Source: Pseudomonas syringae
Lineage (GTDB): Bacteria > Pseudomonadota > Gammaproteobacteria > Pseudomonadales > Pseudomonadaceae
Direction of reading: 5' to 3'
Assembly: GCF_001698815.1 (NCBI RefSeq)
Contig: NZ_LGSI01000056.1
Coordinates: forward strand, 62,001-126,000
Length of the DNA: 64,000 bases
Of this stretch, positions 16,779-24,118 are shown one piece after another. The notes beneath the pieces are model-generated. The model had not been told where the DNA came from. It searched no databases and saw only the letters and a list, made by a program, of their open reading frames with translations. The position numbers and the translations under genes are program-made. Within the stretch, counting starts at the first letter, position 1. Each line of letters begins with the position of its first letter.

Positions 16779-16807
16779 AGCAAAACGGCAGCCAGAGGCC
16801 GCCGTTT
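16779..16807 (-). terminator. Rho-independent terminator of ndvB
   Basis: Read on the minus strand, just after the ndvB stop, aaacggc and gccgttt form a stem of 7 bp (extended by GC pairs) around about 11 bases, followed by ttttgcttt. Position and T-run fit an intrinsic terminator. The stem is on the short side. Confidence 0.65.
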
Positions 16808-16827
16808 AGTCTTGCCTGAGATTTATG

Positions 16828-19416
16828 TCAAACGGTAGCGGGCTCGGTAATCACCACCGGTTTGGGCAGCGAGGACAGGAAAGCCATGATCAACGCCGCC
16901 AGATACGGCAGTGATTGCACCACGAGCATGATGACCCAGAAGCGCATGTCGGCGCTCGGCAAGCCCTGCACCAGACAGATCCCGGTCGCCGCACCCCATA
17001 ACAGCAGCATGATGAACAGTTCTTCCCGAGCTTCGGAAATCGCCACCAGCAGACCATGGCTGGCGGCATTTTTCGGGGTCCGGAAGAACGGAATGCTCGT
17101 GGTGAAGAAGCCATACAACACGGCTTTGGCGATGGTATGCGACAAGGCCAGCCCGGCCAATGCGGCGTAGAACGCATCCTTGAGGTTGACGCCCACGGCG
17201 CGACGATAAAGGAAGATGATCTTGCCGACCTTGAACACGAACAGCGCCAAGGGCGGGATGGCGAAGATCAGCAGCGGCGGATCGACGCGTTTGGGCACGA
17301 TGATCATCGCCGACGACCAGAGCAATGCGCCGACGGTGAAGAAGATGTTCATGCCATCAGCGACCCACGGCAGCCAGCCCGCGAGAAAGTGGTAGCGCTG
17401 ACCACGCGTCAGTTCGGTGTCCTTGCCGCGCAGCAGGCTCGACGCATGGCGCTTGATGATCTGGATCGCGCCATACGCCCAACGGAACCGCTGCTTCTTG
17501 AAGTCGATGAAGGTATCGGGCATCAAGCCCTTGCCGAAACTGTTGTGCGCATACGCTGCGGAATAGCCCTTTTCGAAGACTCGCAGGCCCAGCTCGGCGT
17601 CTTCGCAGATGCACCAGTCGGCCCAGCCCAGTTCTTCGAGCACTGAGCGCCGGGTCATGGTCATGGTGCCGTGCTGAATGATCGCGTCGCGGTCGTTGCG
17701 GGTGACCATGCCGATATGAAAGAAGCCTTTGTACTCGGAATAGCAGAGCTTCTTGAAGGTGCTTTCGTGCTGATCGCGATAATCCTGGGGCGACTGCACC
17801 ACGGCGATTTTCGGGTCGGCGAAGTGCGGCACCATGTGTTTGAGCCAGTTGCGGTCGACGCAGTAATCCGAGTCGATCACGGCAATCACTTCGGCATCCG
17901 GTGCGGTGTGCGGGATCAGGTAATTCAGCGCGCCGCCCTTGAAGCCGGCGAGCGGGGCGACGTGGAAGAACTTGAAGCGCGAACCGAGCAGCTCGCAATG
18001 CGCCTTGACCGGTTCCCAGACCGCCGGATCCTTGGTGTTGTTGTCGATCAATAACACTTCGAAATCCGGATAATCCAGCGCCGCCAGCGCGTTCAAGGTC
18101 TGTTTGACCATTTCCGGCGGCTCGTTGTAGCAAGGCACGTGAATCGACACCTTCGGGCGGTAGGCATTATCCGTTTCGACTGGCAGAAATTCGCGTCGCC
18201 GTTTGTGAGTCCAGACCGCTTCGGCCAGCTCGTGAGCCTCGGTCAGCAGCACGATAAACACGCCCAGCGCGCCCAACGCCAGAAGGAATCCGACCAGCAA
18301 ACTGAACCAGGTGCTGTATTGCTGGCTGTAGTCGTAGCCGATCCACACCAGCACCGAGCCACACAGAAACGCGACGAAGGTCAGGAAGGTACGACCGCGC
18401 TGGCGCAGGGCCGAACCGTCGATCAACAGTAACGCCAGCGACAACATCGCCAGAACCACTGAACCGATGGCCAGCACGCGCCATTGCGGAATGGCCACCA
18501 CAGGGCCTTCAAAGTTGAATTTCTGCTGGCGGTTGGCGTTATAAACGCCCCAGTACGCGCCCACCGAACCTTCATCGCTGGCTTTCCACGGCTGATCGAA
18601 AGCTTCGATCACAAAGTAGTTGTAGCCTTGGCGGTTGAGCTTGTTGACCAGCGTGCGCAGGTAAATCGCCTGATCGGCCTGGGTTGCGTCAGCCCCGCCA
18701 CGCATCCGCCCGTTGCTCGGCCAGCCGACCTCCGAAAGCAACAGCGGCTTCTTGGGGAACATTTTTTTCAGTTCGCGGGCACGGTCGAGGACAAACTGGC
18801 CGGACTCGCTCATGGGGATGAACTCCCAGTACGGCAGAATGTGCGCGGCCACCAGATCGACGTGCTTGCCCAGTTCCGGGTATTTCTCCCAGATGTGCCA
18901 CTGCTCGGAAGTGGTCACGGGCACTTTGACTGCGGCGCGCACCCGATCCAGCAGGGCGCTCAACTGGCTGACAGTGATTTCCTCGCGGAACAACGCTTCG
19001 TTGCCGACCACCACACGAACGACGCTGCGCGATGTGTTGGCCAGTTCGATGGCGCGGGTAATTTCACGCTCGTTACGTTCGGCGTCCGGACTGATCCAGA
19101 TGCCCAGCGTCACCCGCAAACCAAATTCTTCCGCCAGTTTGGGGATATCACCCAGCGAGCCGTCCACCGAATAAGTACGAATACTGTCGGTTTGCTTGCT
19201 CATCAACTCCAGGTCCTGACGCATTTCATCGTCGGACGGATACACGCCCTTTTGTGGGTTTTGTCCCAGGCGGAAGGGAGAATAGGAGAAGCCGGAGATT
19301 TGCTCAGGCCAGTCCGGGGCCGTAACCGGGCGATTGATCAGCGCCCAGAAGCCGGTAAACAACGCGGCAATTGCCACGACTACAACAAGATTGAGTCCAA
19401 ATTTACGCGATGACAT
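16828..19416 (-). CDS. ndvB: Beta-glucan synthase NdvB (GH17 and GT2 fusion)
   Basis: NdvB makes periplasmic (cyclic) beta-glucans; in P. aeruginosa these are linked to biofilm antibiotic tolerance. The 862-residue protein starts with one TM segment, then a periplasmic GH17 domain (about residues 30-300) holding VVGNEALF (acid/base Glu near 140) and LLLSEVGWPS (nucleophile Glu near 226). TM helices follow, then a cytoplasmic GT2 domain with HVPCYNEP, DSDYCVDRN (DxD-type, near 515), ICEDAELG and KKQRFRWAYG (QxxRW, near 642). At least four C-terminal TM helices follow. ATG 19416 gives the usual MSSRKFGLN start; an ATG at 19434 is possible. P. aeruginosa has the same order with dapE and rlmA. 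Confidence 0.92.
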   Translation of the reverse strand: MSSRKFGLNLVVVVAIAALFTGFWALINRPVTAPDWPEQISGFSYSPFRLGQNPQKGVYPSDDEMRQDLELMSKQTDSIRTYSVDGSLGDIPKLAEEFGLRVTLGIWISPDAERNEREITRAIELANTSRSVVRVVVGNEALFREEITVSQLSALLDRVRAAVKVPVTTSEQWHIWEKYPELGKHVDLVAAHILPYWEFIPMSESGQFVLDRARELKKMFPKKPLLLSEVGWPSNGRMRGGADATQADQAIYLRTLVNKLNRQGYNYFVIEAFDQPWKASDEGSVGAYWGVYNANRQQKFNFEGPVVAIPQWRVLAIGSVVLAMLSLALLLIDGSALRQRGRTFLTFVAFLCGSVLVWIGYDYSQQYSTWFSLLVGFLLALGALGVFIVLLTEAHELAEAVWTHKRRREFLPVETDNAYRPKVSIHVPCYNEPPEMVKQTLNALAALDYPDFEVLLIDNNTKDPAVWEPVKAHCELLGSRFKFFHVAPLAGFKGGALNYLIPHTAPDAEVIAVIDSDYCVDRNWLKHMVPHFADPKIAVVQSPQDYRDQHESTFKKLCYSEYKGFFHIGMVTRNDRDAIIQHGTMTMTRRSVLEELGWADWCICEDAELGLRVFEKGYSAAYAHNSFGKGLMPDTFIDFKKQRFRWAYGAIQIIKRHASSLLRGKDTELTRGQRYHFLAGWLPWVADGMNIFFTVGALLWSSAMIIVPKRVDPPLLIFAIPPLALFVFKVGKIIFLYRRAVGVNLKDAFYAALAGLALSHTIAKAVLYGFFTTSIPFFRTPKNAASHGLLVAISEAREELFIMLLLWGAATGICLVQGLPSADMRFWVIMLVVQSLPYLAALIMAFLSSLPKPVVITEPATV

Positions 19417-19556
19417 AGATGCTTCTGGTTCCAAAGGGTGGAACGGGGAATCGCCGGCGAATGCCCGCTGTCAGGTACTTTGGCAGCTTACGCGTGTTGA
19501 AGTTCTTTTCTGAAAATGTTGTAGGAAAATTAACCCAGCGTTGTGGCACAGGAAAC

Positions 19557-19577
19557 TGAACTGCCCCCCCAAAAAAA
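19557..19577. other. Insertion-sequence-like terminus (tgaactg + C7A7), copy 2
   Basis: The sequence tgaactg, seven C, seven A, then gttgaacgg closely resembles IS3-family terminal inverted repeats, which often read TG..CTG.CCCC.AAAAGTTGGA. It lies upstream of ndvB with no transposase and no second end within the intergenic region. A related string is at 4973. It is probably a relic; the evidence is a pattern resemblance only. Confidence 0.45.
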
Positions 19578-19605
19578 GTTGAACGGACTTGTTGCGTGGC
19601 TTACA

Positions 19606-19762
19606 CCGACCTCTTCGGGGACAAGTCCCCTCCTACCGGGTTGTATATAGTTCGGTAGGACCGGACTTGTCCGGGAAGGCGTCGGGTCTGCGGAGGAAGA
19701 TCTTCAGCGCTTGCACCGGATTCTTCCCCGATAAAGTGGAACGCCACCCCGGCCGGTCCCAC
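19606..19762. repeat. Inverted REP unit plus a 33-bp dispersed repeat
   Basis: From about 19611 the sequence carries the same unit as the 1-460 array in the opposite orientation: ggggacaagtcccctcctac, then gtaggaccggacttgtccgg, then the linker gaagatcttcagcgcttgca. Next, 19730-19762 (agtggaacgccaccccggcc within it) is identical at 32 of 33 positions to 48740-48772 upstream of tilS. The two copies are in the same orientation. The rest of the 432-base gap (19435-19866) holds no gene I can support. Confidence 0.85.
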
Positions 19763-19834
19763 AGAATCCTCATCAGTTCATCAGCTTTCTGACCAATCAC
19801 TCGCCGCATGGATGCTCTCACCACCGCAACGCCC

Positions 19835-19840
19835 TATAAT
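19835..19840 (+). promoter_or_regulatory. Probable -10 box of the tcdA promoter
   Basis: A perfect tataat lies 27 bases before the tcdA ATG, between a REP cluster and the gene. No convincing TTGACA-like -35 is found 16-18 bases upstream. This is the only good promoter element in the gap. Confidence 0.55.
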
Positions 19841-19866
19841 GCGCGCCGGTTTTCGGGGTATTGGTC

Positions 19867-20712
19867 ATGAGCACAGAAGATCCACGGTTTGCAGGCGTCG
19901 CCCGTTTGTATGGCATCGAGGGCCTGGAACGCTTGCGCGCGGCTCACGTGGCGATAGTCGGCATCGGTGGAGTCGGCTCCTGGGCGGCGGAAGCCATGGC
20001 GCGCTGTGGCGTTGGCGAGATTTCCCTGTTCGACATGGACGACGTGTGCGTCAGCAACAGCAACCGTCAACTGCACGCGCTGGACAGCACCGTCGGCCGC
20101 CCCAAGGTCGAAGTGATGGCCGAACGGCTGCGCGCGATCAACCCGGACTGCATCGTGCATGCGGTGGCGGACTTCGTGACCCGCGATACCATGGCCGAAT
20201 ACATCACGTCCAATCTGGATTGCGTGCTGGATTGCATCGACAGTGTGAACGCCAAGGCTGCACTGATCGCCTGGTGCAAGCGCCGCAAGATTCAGATCAT
20301 CACCACCGGCGGCGCGGGTGGGCAGATTGATCCGACGCAGATTCAGGTCTGCGATCTGAACCGTACCTTCAATGATCCGCTGGCTTCCAAGGTGCGTTCG
20401 ACCTTGCGCCGCGATTATGGCTTTTCCCGCACCGTGACCCGTCACTACAGCGTGCCGTGCGTGTTTTCTTCGGAACAGCTGCGCTATCCCAAGCCCGACG
20501 GCAGCATTTGCCTGCAGAAAAGCTTCGTCGGCGACGGCGTCAAACTCGATTGTGCCGGTGGTTTCGGCGCAGTGATGATGGTTACGGCGACCTTCGGCAT
20601 GGTTGCAGCGACCAAAGCCGTGGACAAAATCGTAGCGGGAACGCGGCGTCCTTCAGAGCGCGCTAAACCGGTTTCGGTGCCGCCGCCTCAACGGGCAGCG
20701 GTAGAAATCTGA
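19867..20712 (+). CDS. tcdA: tRNA threonylcarbamoyladenosine dehydratase TcdA (CsdL/YgdL)
   Basis: TcdA uses ATP to cyclise t6A37 of ANN-decoding tRNAs to ct6A. The 281-residue protein has the ThiF/MoeB E1-like fold: nucleotide-binding GIGGVGSWAAEAMARCG, then LFDMDDVCVSNSNRQ, the CVLDCIDSVNAKAALI segment, and a C-terminal helical region with GFGAVMMVTATFGM. ATG 19867 is preferred over the in-frame TTG at 19861. The gene converges on csdE, and their 3' ends overlap by 25 bases. CsdA and CsdE are the known sulfur-relay partners of this enzyme in E. coli, so the three genes form a functional cluster. Confidence 0.95.
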   Translation: MSTEDPRFAGVARLYGIEGLERLRAAHVAIVGIGGVGSWAAEAMARCGVGEISLFDMDDVCVSNSNRQLHALDSTVGRPKVEVMAERLRAINPDCIVHAVADFVTRDTMAEYITSNLDCVLDCIDSVNAKAALIAWCKRRKIQIITTGGAGGQIDPTQIQVCDLNRTFNDPLASKVRSTLRRDYGFSRTVTRHYSVPCVFSSEQLRYPKPDGSICLQKSFVGDGVKLDCAGGFGAVMMVTATFGMVAATKAVDKIVAGTRRPSERAKPVSVPPPQRAAVEI

Positions 20713-21101
20713 CGCATTTTTCCCAGTACAGCGTTCAGTCCGTTACTGCGCGAAGGCGACAGCTGACGGCTCAGGCCGAGTTGGTTGAACCAGTCCGGCA
20801 GATCAACCTGCTGTAATTCCTCTGCCGACAGGCCATTGACCCGCGCCAGCAACACCGCGACCAGACCGCGAATCACCCGCGCATCGCTGCTGGCCCGAAA
20901 CTGCCAGCGGCCTTCGACGAAATCTCCCACCATCCAGACCTTGCTTTCGCAGCCGTGCACCAGATGCTCGTCGCTTTTCTCGTCATCGCTCAGCGCTGGC
21001 AGGCGTTCGCCCCATTGCATGAGCAGACGCGCACGCTGTTCCCAACCTTGAAGCTGGTTGAAGGTTTCCAATGCTGCCTGAGCGTCAGCGGGCAGCATCA
21101 T
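20688..21101 (-). CDS. csdE: SufE/CsdE sulfur-acceptor protein
   Basis: CsdE accepts persulfide sulfur from the CsdA cysteine desulfurase. The 137-residue protein contains the SufE-family motif DEHLVHGCESKVW with the acceptor Cys near residue 51, preceded by LQGWEQRARLLMQWGERLP and followed by DARVIRGLVAVLLARVNG. The start ATG 21101 overlaps the csdA stop (ATGA); a second ATG follows at once, and the longer open frame upstream lies within csdA. The 3' end overlaps tcdA on the other strand by 25 bases. Confidence 0.93.
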   Translation of the reverse strand: MMLPADAQAALETFNQLQGWEQRARLLMQWGERLPALSDDEKSDEHLVHGCESKVWMVGDFVEGRWQFRASSDARVIRGLVAVLLARVNGLSAEELQQVDLPDWFNQLGLSRQLSPSRSNGLNAVLGKMRQISTAAR

Positions 21102-22309
21102 TGCAGCAGCTCCAAAGCCTGATCCAGCGCGCTGAAAAATCGCACAAGATCGTCGGAATCGTTGTACAGCGCCAAAGAAACCCGGATCGCGCCGGGCAAA
21201 CCTAAACTCTTCAATAGCGGCATGGCGCAATGATGGCCTGCACGTACGGCGATGCCTTGTTCGGTGAGCAAATGCGCCAGATCTGCGTTATGCACGCCTT
21301 CGACGACGAAACTGACCAACGCCAGTTGCGGCGAGCCCAATACCTGAATGCCTGGCCGTTGCTGCAAGCCATCCAGCAATAGGGCGTGCAGTTGAGCTTC
21401 GTGTTCGACCACTGCGACATGATCAAGGCCTTGCAGATAATCCAGCGTCGCACCCAGACCGATCACGCTGGCAATCGGCGGCGTGCCGGCCTCGAAACCC
21501 AGTGGGGCAGGGCGGAATTTCGCGTGGTGATAGTCCGTTGTCAGGACCATTTCGCCGCCAAACTGCCAGTGATTGAGGCGAGACAAGGCGTCATGACGCC
21601 CGTACAACACACCGAGGCCTTCCGGGCCATACAATTTGTGGCTGGAAAACACGTAGAAATCGCAGCCCAGTGCCTGCACATCATGCCGACCATGCACCAC
21701 ACCTTGGGCGCCATCCACCACGGTCAGCGCATGGTTGGCCTTGGCCTTGGCCAGCGCCAACAGTTGAGGCAGCGGCTGCCAGGCGCCGAGCACGTTGGAC
21801 AACTGGCTGACTGCCAGCAATCGAGTGCGCGGGCCGATCAGCTGAGCGGCAGCGTCCAGATCAATCAGGCCATCGGCTGCTAGCGGCAGGACCACCAGTT
21901 TCAGATCCCGGCGTTGGGCCAATTGCTGCCATGGCAACAGGTTGGCGTGATGCTCCAGAGCGCTGATAGCGATTTCATCACCCGCTGCGAACTCATGCTC
22001 CAGGCCGTAAGCCAGCAGATTGAGCGCCGAGGTTGCACCATGGGTGAAGACGATCTGCCCGGATTCACTGGCATTGAGCCAACTGGCGACCTTGCCACGG
22101 CTGTCTTCGAACGCCTGGGTGGCATGCGCCCCCGGTAAATGCTGGGCACGATGCACATTGGCCGCGCCGTTGGCGTAGTAATGATTCAGGGCATCAAGTA
22201 ATGCCTGGGGTTTTTGCGTGGTGGCGGCGTTGTCCAGATAGGTCTGGCCTTGCCGTTGCAGGGCGGCGATGGCTGGGAAGTCAGCGCGCCAGGGAGAAGA
22301 GAGGGGCAT
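21098..22309 (-). CDS. csdA: Cysteine desulfurase CsdA
   Basis: This 403-residue class V aminotransferase-fold enzyme takes sulfur from cysteine as an enzyme persulfide using PLP. Visible features are YLDNAATTQKP near the N-terminus, TVVDGAQGVVHGRHD (PLP-ring Asp), YVFSSHKLYGPEGLGVLYG with the Schiff-base Lys near residue 220, and RAGHHCAMPLL with the catalytic Cys near residue 361, typical of the SufS/CsdA group. It is coupled to csdE by a 4-base overlap. No isc or suf genes are nearby, so the role is CsdE/TcdA sulfur relay rather than a full Fe-S assembly operon. Confidence 0.94.
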   Translation of the reverse strand: MPLSSPWRADFPAIAALQRQGQTYLDNAATTQKPQALLDALNHYYANGAANVHRAQHLPGAHATQAFEDSRGKVASWLNASESGQIVFTHGATSALNLLAYGLEHEFAAGDEIAISALEHHANLLPWQQLAQRRDLKLVVLPLAADGLIDLDAAAQLIGPRTRLLAVSQLSNVLGAWQPLPQLLALAKAKANHALTVVDGAQGVVHGRHDVQALGCDFYVFSSHKLYGPEGLGVLYGRHDALSRLNHWQFGGEMVLTTDYHHAKFRPAPLGFEAGTPPIASVIGLGATLDYLQGLDHVAVVEHEAQLHALLLDGLQQRPGIQVLGSPQLALVSFVVEGVHNADLAHLLTEQGIAVRAGHHCAMPLLKSLGLPGAIRVSLALYNDSDDLVRFFSALDQALELLQ

Positions 22310-22327
22310 CGTTTTAGCTCGGTGAAT

Positions 22328-22363
22328 CGGGTTCGGACTGCCTTAAAGGCAGGCGCGAACCCG
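22328..22363. terminator. Strong hairpin between dapD and csdA
   Basis: The arms cgggttcg / cgaacccg and ctgcctt / aaggcag form a long nested palindrome of about 15 pairs directly after the dapD stop (minus strand) and before csdA. There is no T-run on either strand, so termination may be weak or Rho-assisted. Confidence 0.55.
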
Positions 22364-22376
22364 GACGCGGCATCGA

Positions 22377-23411
22377 TCAGTTGTGAGCGTGCAGCGTTTC
22401 GTTCAGCTCGATGGCCGACTTGTGGGTTTTGCATTCCACAGCGCCGGTTTGCGAGTTGCGGCGGAACAGCAGGTCCGGTTGACCGGCAAGATCACGCGCT
22501 TTGACGACTTTGACCAACTGGTTCTTGTCGTCGAGCAGGGCTACTTTGGTGCCAGCGGTCACGTACAGGCCGGATTCAACAGTGTTGCGGTCGCCCAACG
22601 GAATGCCGATACCGGCGTTGGCGCCGATCAGGCAGCCTTCGCCCACCTTGATCACGATGTTGCCGCCGCCGGACAAGGTGCCCATGGTCGAGCAACCGCC
22701 GCCCAGATCCGAACCCTTGCCGACGAAAACGCCCGCCGAAACGCGGCCTTCGATCATGCCCGGGCCTTCGGTACCGCCGTTGAAGTTGACGAAACCTTCG
22801 TGCATGACGGTGGTGCCTTCGCCGATATAAGCGCCCAGACGTACGCGAGCGCTGTCAGCGATACGCACGCCGCTCGGCACCACGTAGTCGGTCATTTTCG
22901 GGAATTTGTCCACCGAGAACACTTCCAGCAGCTCGCCTTTGAGGCGTGCTTCCAGTTGACGCTCGGCGAGTTCGCCCAGGTCGACAGCGCCCTGGCTGGT
23001 CCAGGCCACGTTTGGCAGCAACGGGAAGATCCCGCCCAGGTTCAAGCCGTGCGGCTTGGCCAGACGATGGGACAGCAGGTGGAGCTTGAGGTATGCCTCA
23101 GGCGTCGAAGTCAGTGCCGTGTCTTCGGCCAGCAGGGTCGCAACCAGTGGATTGTGGCTTTCTGCCAGACGGGTCAGCAATGCTGCCTGAATGCTGTCGA
23201 CGGATTTCAGCGAGTCGGCCAGCTTCAAAGCCATGTCGGTGTTGAAAGTGATTGCCTGGTTGCCGCCGGTGTAACCCAGAACCGGGGACACGGCTGCGAT
23301 CAGCGCGGCGGACGGATTGATCAGCGGCTGGGCGTAAAAGACTTCCAGCCACGTGCCTTGACGATTTTGAGTGCCGACGCCAAAGGCCAGGCTGAACAGG
23401 GTAGTGGACAT
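22377..23411 (-). CDS. dapD: Tetrahydrodipicolinate N-succinyltransferase DapD
   Basis: DapD transfers succinyl from succinyl-CoA to tetrahydrodipicolinate in lysine synthesis. The 344-residue protein is the longer DapD type found in Pseudomonas. The left-handed beta-helix is visible as hexapeptide-like repeats from about residue 175: VRLGAYIGEGTTVMHEGFV, NGGTEGPGMIEGRVSAGVFV, DLGGGCSTMG, and CLIGANAGIGIPLGD. ATG 23411 is the first in-frame start. dapC and dapE, the following steps, are also in this window, although each is probably transcribed separately. Confidence 0.95.
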   Translation of the reverse strand: MSTTLFSLAFGVGTQNRQGTWLEVFYAQPLINPSAALIAAVSPVLGYTGGNQAITFNTDMALKLADSLKSVDSIQAALLTRLAESHNPLVATLLAEDTALTSTPEAYLKLHLLSHRLAKPHGLNLGGIFPLLPNVAWTSQGAVDLGELAERQLEARLKGELLEVFSVDKFPKMTDYVVPSGVRIADSARVRLGAYIGEGTTVMHEGFVNFNGGTEGPGMIEGRVSAGVFVGKGSDLGGGCSTMGTLSGGGNIVIKVGEGCLIGANAGIGIPLGDRNTVESGLYVTAGTKVALLDDKNQLVKVVKARDLAGQPDLLFRRNSQTGAVECKTHKSAIELNETLHAHN

Positions 23412-23456
23412 GCGAATACCTCTTACTGATTAAAGGACCATCGATAGCGCTTTGGC

Positions 23457-23819
23457 TTATCGGATGGCCGCTGCATACAAGTCGGGTTTAAAGCCAATCA
23501 GGGTTTTGTCGCCGAGATCAAGCACCGGGCGCTTGATCATCGAGGGTTGCGCGAGCATCAGTTCTATCGCTTTGGCCTGGTCGAGATCGGTCTTCTGTCC
23601 GTCGTCGAGCTTGCGAAACGTTGTCCCTGCTCTGTTCAGCACAACCTGCCAGCCGTGTTCATTGCACCACTGCGTCAGGTGCTCACGGTCGATGCCGACA
23701 GTTTTATAGTCATGAAAGTCGTAGCTCACGGCTTTTTCATCGAGCCAGGTGCGCGCCTTCTTCATAGTGTCGCAGGCTTTGATTCCGTAAAGGTGCAACT
23801 TGTTGATTTCATCAGCCAC
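23457..23819 (-). CDS. ArsC-family (Spx/MgsR-like) reductase
   Basis: This 120-residue thioredoxin-fold protein of the ArsC/Spx/YffB family has YGIKACDTMKKARTWLDE near the N-terminus with a single candidate catalytic Cys, and a C-terminal KRPVLDLGDKTLIGFKP typical of YffB-type proteins. Such proteins are predicted glutathione-dependent thiol reductases; arsenate reduction is not established for this branch. It lies 45 bases upstream of dapD on the same strand and may be co-transcribed with it. P. aeruginosa has a homologue in the same neighbourhood. Confidence 0.9.
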   Translation of the reverse strand: MADEINKLHLYGIKACDTMKKARTWLDEKAVSYDFHDYKTVGIDREHLTQWCNEHGWQVVLNRAGTTFRKLDDGQKTDLDQAKAIELMLAQPSMIKRPVLDLGDKTLIGFKPDLYAAAIR

Positions 23820-24040
23820 GAGCTTGCCCCCTTGGAACGGTGCGAGAAAAAAACGGTGACGGATTATGCCATGGACCAGCGGGTTCGGCTGCGACAGGTT
23901 GACGGGTTTATTGCAACTTGTCGCCGAAACGCTTGCAATTTGCCTCCGGGAGGAGGCCGCGCGCAGTGTAGGCAGTAGATATTGCAGTTGTGCGATGTGG
24001 GTCGTGTCCGGCTTCGCGCCATCTGAGATATCGCGTCAAC

Positions 24041-24097
24041 CCGTAGGACCGGCTTTAGCCGGGAGAATGCCCTCCCGGCTAAAGCCGGTCCTACGGA
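24041..24097. repeat. Palindromic repeat, family gtaggaccggctttagccgg
   Basis: This is the second copy of the palindrome at 14225-14279, with arms gtaggaccggctttagccgg and ccggctaaagccggtcctac around a loop of about 13 bases. It lies in the 299-base gap between the ArsC-like gene and dapC. The rest of that gap shows no coding signal I can support. Confidence 0.88.
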
Positions 24098-24118
24098 CGA
24101 TCGATAAACCTTGTTGAC

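Noticed and set aside
23820..24118. Short open frames in the gap between the ArsC-like gene and dapC
   Set aside because: They run through the palindrome at 24041-24097 and show no ribosome-binding site or recognisable sequence.
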